Source: Rhodocyclaceae bacterium UBA2250
GTDB lineage: Bacteria; Pseudomonadota; Gammaproteobacteria; Burkholderiales; Rhodocyclaceae
Direction: 5' to 3'
Length of the DNA stretch: 14,628 nucleotides
Assembly: GCA_002347285.1 (NCBI GenBank)
Contig: DDXW01000072.1
Span: 1-14,628, forward strand
The notes beneath the pieces were generated by a model. The model worked only from the letters and a program-made list of their open reading frames with translations. It was not told the DNA's origin and made no database searches. The number at the start of each line of letters is the position of its first letter. Position 1 is the first letter of the stretch. Positions 10,015-14,628 of this stretch are shown here, in pieces. A program made the position numbers and the translations under genes.

Positions 10015-10236
10015 TCAGGAAGCGCCAAGCTTGCGATGCTCATCGCAACAGAAATGCCGCTTATCTGCCGCGACCGACTCGCTCTCCGGCACATGCAGGC
10101 CGCAGTGCGCGCAAGTCACCATCTTCTCGCCACGCCCCGACGGCTTGCCGCCGGGGGTTGGCTGCCCCTTTTGTCGCGAGAAGAATATCCAGAAGATCGC
10201 CAATGCCACCAGGGCCAACAGCAATATCTTCGCCAT
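10015..10236 (-). CDS. PP0621-family small membrane protein with a Cys-rich tail
   Basis: The 73-residue protein has one N-terminal membrane helix (about 4-19), a Pro/Gly/Lys linker, and a short domain with Cys42-X2-Cys45 and Cys63, Cys64, His67 (FCCDEH) that could bind one zinc ion. This layout fits the PP0621 family, whose genes often sit before pilS in betaproteobacteria and pseudomonads; its function is not known. The ATG at 10236 is preceded by GAGGAAGG about nine bases upstream. It ends nine bases before pilS, so it looks like the first gene of the operon. A link to sensing or pilus control is only guilt by neighbourhood. Confidence 0.85.
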   Translation of the reverse strand: MAKILLLALVALAIFWIFFSRQKGQPTPGGKPSGRGEKMVTCAHCGLHVPESESVAADKRHFCCDEHRKLGAS

Positions 10237-10329
10237 TTCGTTTGGCCTTCCTCGTGTATGCCTTGACTATTGCGATACTGCGCCGGCGTTCGGCCGGAAT
10301 CGCGCAAGCATGGCTACATCAGGAGAAAT

Positions 10330-10406
<77 letters not shown>

Positions 10407-10427
10407 ATTTGCCGTAAGTCAGGCGTT

Positions 10428-11396
10428 TCAGAAACGTCTGGCAACTGCAAAGTCCGCCAATTGTAGCAAAGCATCCCGATATTGGCTATGCGGCAGCAGA
10501 CTTAATGCTTCTGTTGCCTTGCCCACCTCCCCCTCTGCAACCGCTCTGGCCACCTCGAGCGCGCCCGTGGCTTTCACCGCCTCGATGATTTCCGGAAAGG
10601 CATCGCGTCCGCCCTCCTCCAGGGCTGTGCGCACCAGACTGACCTGCGAGGCGCTCCCGGCTTGCATCACGTGGATCAGCGGCAGCGTCGGTTTGCCTTC
10701 GGCGAGGTCGTCGCCAAGATGCTTGCCGATTTCGCCCTCCTCCCCAGAGTAATCGAGGACATCGTCGATGATCTGGAACGCCGTTCCCAAGTGCATTCCG
10801 TAAGCAGCAATGCCAGACTCGATCGCCTGACCCGTTTCGCCCAGGATCGCACCGAGGCGGGCGGAGGCTTCGAACAGCTTTGCGGTTTTATAACGGACGA
10901 CGCGCAAATAATCATCAACCGATACATCGGGGTTGTGGCAATTCATCAATTGGAGCACCTCCCCCTCGGCGATGATGTTGGTGGCGTCCGCCAGCACTTC
11001 CATCACGCGCATGCTGCCGACACTCACCATCATCTGAAAAGCCCGCGAATAAAGAAAATCGCCCACCAGTACGCTGGCAGCATTGCCAAACTGGGCATTC
11101 GCGGTTTCTCTGCCGCGTCGCAACGCCGATTCGTCAACGACATCATCATGGAGCAGGGTCGCGGTATGAATGAACTCGACCACTGCAGCGAGTTCATGGT
11201 ACCACCTGCCCTGATATCCGACCGCCCCCGCCGTCAATAGCAGCAGAGCGGGACGCAAACGCTTGCCGCCGCCGGCGATGATGTATTCGGCAATCTGCCG
11301 TACCAAGGGAACTTCTGAATGCAAGCGCGCGCGAATCACAGCGTCGACGGCCTGCATGTCGCCTGCGATCAGCGAAATGAAGGATGGGGAAGTCAA
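10428..11396 (-). CDS. ispB: Octaprenyl (polyprenyl) diphosphate synthase
   Basis: A 322-residue trans-prenyltransferase that adds isopentenyl diphosphate units to farnesyl diphosphate to make the side chain of ubiquinone. The first aspartate-rich motif is Asp84, Asp85, Asp88 in LLHDDVVDES, the second Asp211, Asp212, Asp215 in FQIIDDVLDY; GGGKRLRP (42-49) binds the allylic diphosphate. Both motifs are intact. I take the TTG at 11396 as start: a stop lies 12 bases upstream, and the 13 residues before DMQAVDAVI match the usual N-terminus of betaproteobacterial IspB. The first ATG (11357) would lose them. No good ribosome-binding site precedes the TTG, so low translation may be intended. It diverges from rplU, the usual betaproteobacterial arrangement. 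Chain length (C40) is inferred from family, not sequence. Confidence 0.94.
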   Translation of the reverse strand: MTSPSFISLIAGDMQAVDAVIRARLHSEVPLVRQIAEYIIAGGGKRLRPALLLLTAGAVGYQGRWYHELAAVVEFIHTATLLHDDVVDESALRRGRETANAQFGNAASVLVGDFLYSRAFQMMVSVGSMRVMEVLADATNIIAEGEVLQLMNCHNPDVSVDDYLRVVRYKTAKLFEASARLGAILGETGQAIESGIAAYGMHLGTAFQIIDDVLDYSGEEGEIGKHLGDDLAEGKPTLPLIHVMQAGSASQVSLVRTALEEGGRDAFPEIIEAVKATGALEVARAVAEGEVGKATEALSLLPHSQYRDALLQLADFAVARRF

Positions 11397-11428
11397 GATT
11401 ACGGTCTATTCTGATGGTCGGAGCCGGG

Positions 11429-11457
11429 ATAGTAGGTGCTAGCCTGCCGAGCGTCAA
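11429..11457 (-). promoter_or_regulatory. Sigma-70 promoter of ispB
   Basis: On the minus strand TTGACG (11457-11452) and TACTAT (11434-11429) are separated by exactly 17 bases. Transcription would start near 11422, some 25 bases before the TTG start codon of ispB. Its -10 lies 40 bp from the -35 of the opposing rplU promoter, so the two polymerases start back to back. Confidence 0.8.
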
Positions 11458-11473
11458 TCGACCTGGATTCCTT

Positions 11474-11502
11474 TTGACAAGGACTAAAGAAGTTATTAAA
11501 AT
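11474..11502 (+). promoter_or_regulatory. Sigma-70 promoter of rplU-rpmA
   Basis: A perfect TTGACA (11474-11479) is followed after 17 bases by TAAAAT (11497-11502), with A/T-rich spacer DNA. Start would be near 11509, about 30 bases before the rplU ATG. This is the best promoter match in the window, as expected for a ribosomal protein operon. Confidence 0.88.
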
Positions 11503-11537
11503 ACGCGGTTCTCTAGAATCCTTTTTTGGAGTCCATC

Positions 11538-11849
11538 ATGTATGCGGTCATAAAAACCGGCGGCAAACAGTATCGCGTCGCTGCCGGCGAAAAAATCAAA
11601 GTAGAACAGATACCTGCAGATGTGGGCGCTGAAATTTCCCTGGATCAGGTACTGATGGTCGGCGAAGGCGATACCGTGAAGATCGGTAGCCCTCTCTTGT
11701 CCGGCGTGACGGTCACTGCCAAGGTTGTTTCGCAGGGCCGTCATCCCAAGGTGAATATTTTCAAGATGCGTCGACGCAAGCACTACCAGAAGCACCAGGG
11801 GCATCGTCAGAACTACACCGAACTTGAAATCAGCGGAATCAACGCCTGA
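11538..11849 (+). CDS. rplU: 50S ribosomal protein L21
   Basis: A 103-residue protein, the same length as E. coli L21, which binds 23S rRNA domain VI region and L20 in the large subunit. It begins MYAVIKTGGKQYRVAAGEKI and has the conserved KVNIFKMRRRKHYQKHQGHRQ basic C-terminal segment. GGAG (11528-11531) lies six bases before the ATG at 11538; an in-frame ATG at 11526 is rejected because it lies before that site. Stop and rpmA start are 20 bases apart, so the two form an operon. Confidence 0.98.
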   Translation: MYAVIKTGGKQYRVAAGEKIKVEQIPADVGAEISLDQVLMVGEGDTVKIGSPLLSGVTVTAKVVSQGRHPKVNIFKMRRRKHYQKHQGHRQNYTELEISGINA

Positions 11850-11869
11850 TTCCGGATTAGGAGCACAGC

Positions 11870-12130
11870 ATGGCACACAAAAAAGCAGGCGGCAGTTCCC
11901 GCAACGGCCGCGACTCCGAATCGAAACGACTCGGCGTAAAACGCTACGGCGGCCAGATCGTCTCTGCCGGCGGCATCATCGTTCGTCAGCGCGGCACCCA
12001 GTTCCACGCAGGCGAGAATGTTGGCATCGGCAAGGACCATACGCTCTACGCGAAAACCACCGGGACCGTCCAGTTCCTGGTGAAGGGTCCCGCTCAGCGC
12101 AGGTACGTTAGCATCATTCCGGCGGCTTGA
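11870..12130 (+). CDS. rpmA: 50S ribosomal protein L27
   Basis: The 86-residue protein begins MAHKKAGGSSRNGRDSESKR, the flexible N-terminal arm of L27 that reaches the peptidyl-transferase centre, followed by the barrel with RQRGTQFHAGENVGIGKDHT. It has no Firmicutes-type N-terminal extension for proteolysis. AGGAG at about 11859-11863 is the ribosome-binding site. It is the second gene after the rplU promoter and ends just before a terminator hairpin. Confidence 0.98.
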   Translation: MAHKKAGGSSRNGRDSESKRLGVKRYGGQIVSAGGIIVRQRGTQFHAGENVGIGKDHTLYAKTTGTVQFLVKGPAQRRYVSIIPAA

Positions 12131-12151
12131 TACCTTACCGGGACCGGATGG

Positions 12152-12184
12152 AAAAAGCCCTGTCCGCATGGATGGGGCTTTTTT
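12152..12184 (+). terminator. Hairpin terminator or attenuator between rpmA and obg
   Basis: AAAAAGCCC (12152-12160) pairs with GGGCTTTTT (12175-12183) around a 14-base loop, and T's continue to 12184. The A-run on the left makes it look bidirectional. It lies 21 bases after rpmA and only ten bases before the obg start codon, so obg messages must pass through it. Confidence 0.75.
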
Positions 12185-12193
12185 ATTTTCACT

Positions 12194-13234
12194 ATGAAAT
12201 TTTTTGACGAAGCCACCATTTCCGTGATCGCCGGCAACGGCGGCAACGGTGCCGCCTCCTTTCGCCGGGAAAAGTACGTTCCACGCGGTGGCCCTGATGG
12301 CGGAGACGGCGGTCGAGGCGGCAGCATCCTGATGGTCGCCGATCGCAACCTCAATACACTGATCGACTATCGCTACACCCGTATCTATCGAGCCGAACAC
12401 GGCGCCAACGGCCGTGGTGCGGATTGCTATGGGAGGGGTGGCTGCGATCTCATCTTGCGGGTGCCGGTTGGGACAATCATTACCGATCTCGCTTCGAACG
12501 AGGTTCTAGCCGACTTGAATGAGGACGGGGCAAGCAGTGTCGTCGCGCGCGGCGGGAATGGCGGTTTGGGCAACCTGCACTTCAAGTCGAGCACAAACCG
12601 CGCTCCAAGACAATTCACGCCGGGTGAGCCCGGCGAAACCCGTGAATTGAGACTCGAGCTAAAGGTTCTCGCTGACGTCGGTCTGCTGGGACTCCCCAAC
12701 GCAGGCAAGTCGACGTTCATCCGGTCAGTGTCCGCAGCACGCCCCAAGGTCGCCGACTATCCATTCACCACCCTCCAGCCAAACCTTGGCGTCGTCCGCG
12801 TCGACAGCAACCGCAGTTTCGTCATTGCCGACATCCCCGGCCTGATCGAGGGGGCTGCAGAAGGAGCTGGACTAGGCCACCGCTTTCTCAAGCATCTTCA
12901 ACGTACAGGACTGCTTCTGCATCTCGTCGATATCGCTCCTTTCGACCCCGCAGCCGATCCTGCACATGATGCCAAAGCCATCATCATGGAGTTGAAGAAG
13001 TTCGATGAGACTCTTTACCGTAAGCCACGCTGGCTGGTCATCAACAAAATCGACCTCGTCCCCGAAGAGGAGCGCGAAGCTCGCATTGCTGCTTTAACGA
13101 AGGGTTATGGACAGGTCGAACGACATTTCGCGATCTCGGCGATCAGCGGGGATGGCTGCCGCGAATTGATCTTCGCCATCATGGACTACTTGGAGCGCCG
13201 ACGTCACCATGAGAACCCAGATAGCCCAGAGTAG
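12194..13234 (+). CDS. obgE: Obg family GTPase
   Basis: A 346-residue GTPase that acts in 50S ribosome maturation and stress control. The glycine-rich Obg fold covers about 1-158 (MKFFDEATISVIAGNGGNG, KYVPRGGPDGGDGGRGG). The G domain follows: G1 GLPNAGKST (166-174), switch region DYPFTTLQPNLG, G3 DIPGL (213-217), G4 NKID (284-287) and SAIS (G5). It ends soon after the G domain, without the acidic tail of E. coli ObgE (390). The ATG at 12194 is fixed by the conserved N-terminus, yet no purine-rich ribosome-binding site precedes it; the leader is TTTTTTATTTTCACT. It overlaps proB by 26 bases. Confidence 0.97.
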   Translation: MKFFDEATISVIAGNGGNGAASFRREKYVPRGGPDGGDGGRGGSILMVADRNLNTLIDYRYTRIYRAEHGANGRGADCYGRGGCDLILRVPVGTIITDLASNEVLADLNEDGASSVVARGGNGGLGNLHFKSSTNRAPRQFTPGEPGETRELRLELKVLADVGLLGLPNAGKSTFIRSVSAARPKVADYPFTTLQPNLGVVRVDSNRSFVIADIPGLIEGAAEGAGLGHRFLKHLQRTGLLLHLVDIAPFDPAADPAHDAKAIIMELKKFDETLYRKPRWLVINKIDLVPEEEREARIAALTKGYGQVERHFAISAISGDGCRELIFAIMDYLERRRHHENPDSPE

Positions 13235-14324
13235 GCGGCTCGTTGTCAAAGTCGGCAGCGCGCTCGTCACGAACAACGGTGCCGGGCTGTCATACGACTT
13301 TATCAGCGCCTGCGCACGTCAGATTGCGGCCTTGCATGGTGAGGGTCGAGAGGTTTTGCTCGTCTCCTCTGGCGCCATCGCCGCCGGCATGCAGCGTCTG
13401 GGCTGGGACCAGCGACCACATGCCATGCACGATCTGCAAGCCGCCGCAGCGGTTGGTCAGATGGGGCTGGCGCAGGCATACGAGACCGTCTTCGCCGAAC
13501 TCGGCCTGAAAGCAGCCCAAATACTGCTCACTCACGAAGACCTTGCCGATCGTACGCGCTACCTTAACGCCCGCTCGACCCTGCACGCTCTGCTTGGCTA
13601 CGGGGTCGTTCCCATCATCAATGAAAACGATACCGTCGTCACAGACGAAATCAAGTTTGGGGACAATGACACACTAGGCGCGCTGGTAGCCAACCTTGTC
13701 GAGGCGGATGCGCTGATCATTCTTACCGACCAAAAGGGCCTCTTCACTGCCGACCCACGTCGAGATCCCTGTGCAACACTGATTGCCGAGGGACGTGCTG
13801 ACGACCCTGCGTATGAAGCAATGGCGAGTGGTGCGGGGAGCGGCATCAGCAAGGGTGGCATGATTACCAAAGTTCGTGCAGCCCAACGTGCCGCACGTAG
13901 CGGGGCTCACACCGTGATTGTTTCTGGCCGTGAATCGGAAGTCTTGCTTCGCACCGCTCACGGCGAGCGAATCGGCACGCTGCTCTATGCCCAGCAGACC
14001 CCGCTAGCTGCGCGCAAGCAATGGCTGGCAGATCACCTCCAGCTTGCTGGCAGTCTCGTTCTCGACGACGGCGCCGTGAAAGCTCTCGCTGCAGGAAGCA
14101 GCCTTCTTGCTGTGGGCGTCGCCAGTGTCGATGGCGAATTCCCACGTGGCGCAGCAGTTGCCTGTCGGATGACGAATGGGCGTGAGGTCGCTCGCGGTCT
14201 CATCAACTACTCAAGCTCGGAAGCGCGGCGCATCGCTGGCCATAGCACGGCCGAAATCGAAGCCCTGCTCGGCTATCTGGATGACCAGGAGCTGATTCAC
14301 CGCGACAACCTCGTTCTGCTGTAA
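13209..14324 (+). CDS. proB: Glutamate 5-kinase with PUA domain
   Basis: The 371-residue enzyme phosphorylates glutamate with ATP, the first step of proline synthesis. The amino-acid-kinase domain (about 8-255) shows KVGSALVT (Lys14), LVSSGAIAAGM, INENDTVVTDEIKFGDND and the Gly-rich SGISKGGMITKVRAA. A PUA domain (about 275-355) is present, as in E. coli ProB (367). In this family proline inhibits the kinase. The ATG lies 26 bases inside the end of obg, with GGAG about 12 bases upstream, so translation is probably coupled to obg. The remaining proline genes are not in the window. A strong terminator follows after 14 bases. Confidence 0.97.
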   Translation: MRTQIAQSRRLVVKVGSALVTNNGAGLSYDFISACARQIAALHGEGREVLLVSSGAIAAGMQRLGWDQRPHAMHDLQAAAAVGQMGLAQAYETVFAELGLKAAQILLTHEDLADRTRYLNARSTLHALLGYGVVPIINENDTVVTDEIKFGDNDTLGALVANLVEADALIILTDQKGLFTADPRRDPCATLIAEGRADDPAYEAMASGAGSGISKGGMITKVRAAQRAARSGAHTVIVSGRESEVLLRTAHGERIGTLLYAQQTPLAARKQWLADHLQLAGSLVLDDGAVKALAAGSSLLAVGVASVDGEFPRGAAVACRMTNGREVARGLINYSSSEARRIAGHSTAEIEALLGYLDDQELIHRDNLVLL

Positions 14325-14338
14325 CAGATAGAAAAAAT

Positions 14339-14374
14339 AAAAAAGCCCGCTAGCTTTCGCTAGCGGGCTTTTTT
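14339..14374. terminator. Bidirectional terminator shared by proB and the rRNA operon
   Basis: Bases 14339-14354 and 14359-14374 are perfect 16-bp inverted copies (AAAAAAGCCCGCTAGC and its complement) around the loop TTTC. Poly-T follows on both strands (TTTTTTCTTTT plus, TTTTTTATTTTTTC minus). It lies 14 bases after proB and nine bases after the 5S gene, so it stops both converging transcripts. Confidence 0.93.
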
Positions 14375-14383
14375 CTTTTGGTA

Positions 14384-14498
14384 GTCTGGTGTTGACCTAC
14401 TTTCGCGAGCGAGGAGCTCACTATCATTGGCGCGGAGGTGTTTCACGGTCCTGTTCGGGATGGGAAGGGGTGGTTCCACCTTGCTATGGACACCAGAC
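14384..14498 (-). rRNA. rrf: 5S ribosomal RNA
   Basis: On the minus strand the sequence begins GTCTGGTGTCCATAGCAAGG and ends with ACACCAGAC, which pair as helix I. Internal CCCATCCCGAACAGG, GTGAAAC and GAAAGTAGGTC are conserved 5S segments, and the 115-base length is normal. It is the last gene of an rRNA operon that reads toward proB; the ends may be off by one or two bases. About 100 bases of spacer, with no tRNA seen, separate it from 23S. Confidence 0.95.
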
Positions 14499-14600
14499 TG
14501 AAACTGGGGTGACCGGAGGGTGAATCATCGGGTCACGGGATCGGAAGAAGTAAGGGGGTAGCGATTGGCGCGGTGTGCTTGGGTTTTTGTTCAAGGTTAT

Positions 14601-14628
14601 AGGGTCAAGCCGCACGGGCAATTAGTAC
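14601..14628 (-). rRNA. rrl: 23S ribosomal RNA, 3' end only
   Basis: The final bases, read on the minus strand, are GTACTAATTGCCCGTGCGGC followed by TTGACCCT, the conserved 3' terminus of 23S rRNA (E. coli has GTACTAATGAACCGTGAGGC). Only 28 bases lie in the window and the exact 3' end is estimated from the E. coli end. Confidence 0.88.

Noticed and set aside
10270..10310. CCGGC/GCCGG hairpin after tRNA-Pro as a terminator
   Set aside because: The stem is only five bases with a bulge below it and there is no U-tract on either strand.
11429..11437. ATAGTAGGT in the ispB promoter as another copy of the lux-box-like half-site
   Set aside because: Only one half is present, and the shared bases are largely those of a normal -10 box (TACTAT), so chance is enough.

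Overview
The window comes from a GC-rich betaproteobacterium, most likely of the Rhodocyclales (Azoarcus/Thauera/Dechloromonas-like). I infer this from the gene order ispB / rplU-rpmA-obg-proB, the small PP0621-type gene next to pilS-pilR, the Lys/Ala/Pro-rich histone H1-like gene, and the 5S rRNA sequence. No database search was possible.

Layout, left to right. (1) 1-227 is the right end of an ISAs1-family insertion sequence, stopping 20 bases from the maeB stop codon. (2) 248-5625 is a PEP-pyruvate-malate metabolic block: maeB (malic enzyme, minus strand) diverges from pckG (GTP-type PEP carboxykinase, plus strand), and a PLP aminotransferase follows pckG closely. (3) 5636-6498 is the accessory-looking part: a histone H1-like gene with a single-base frameshift, a possible small upstream ORF overlapping its start, and a compositionally different region with a near-perfect lux-box-like dyad, a third half-site and other repeats. 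(4) 6499-10236, minus strand, is a compact operon: PP0621-type membrane protein, pilS, pilR and ampD, with overlapping or nearly touching genes. (5) A tRNA-Pro(CGG) follows ispB on the minus strand. (6) ispB (quinone side chain) and rplU-rpmA diverge from two facing sigma-70 promoters, each with a 17-bp spacer. (7) obg and proB follow rpmA and overlap each other. (8) A 16-bp perfect bidirectional hairpin separates proB from a converging rRNA operon, of which the 5S gene and the last bases of 23S lie in the window.

How the genes work together. MaeB and PckG act at opposite arms of the C4/C3 junction: malate to pyruvate, and oxaloacetate to PEP. Their shared 112-bp upstream region carries an 8-bp direct repeat spaced 20 bp, so joint control is plausible. 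PilS/PilR form the sigma-54 two-component system known for type IV pilin control; AmpD recycles peptidoglycan. Most of the window is conserved housekeeping DNA. The part most worth a second look is 5636-6498, where a palindromic operator, an unrecognised ORF and a broken nucleoid-protein gene lie together.
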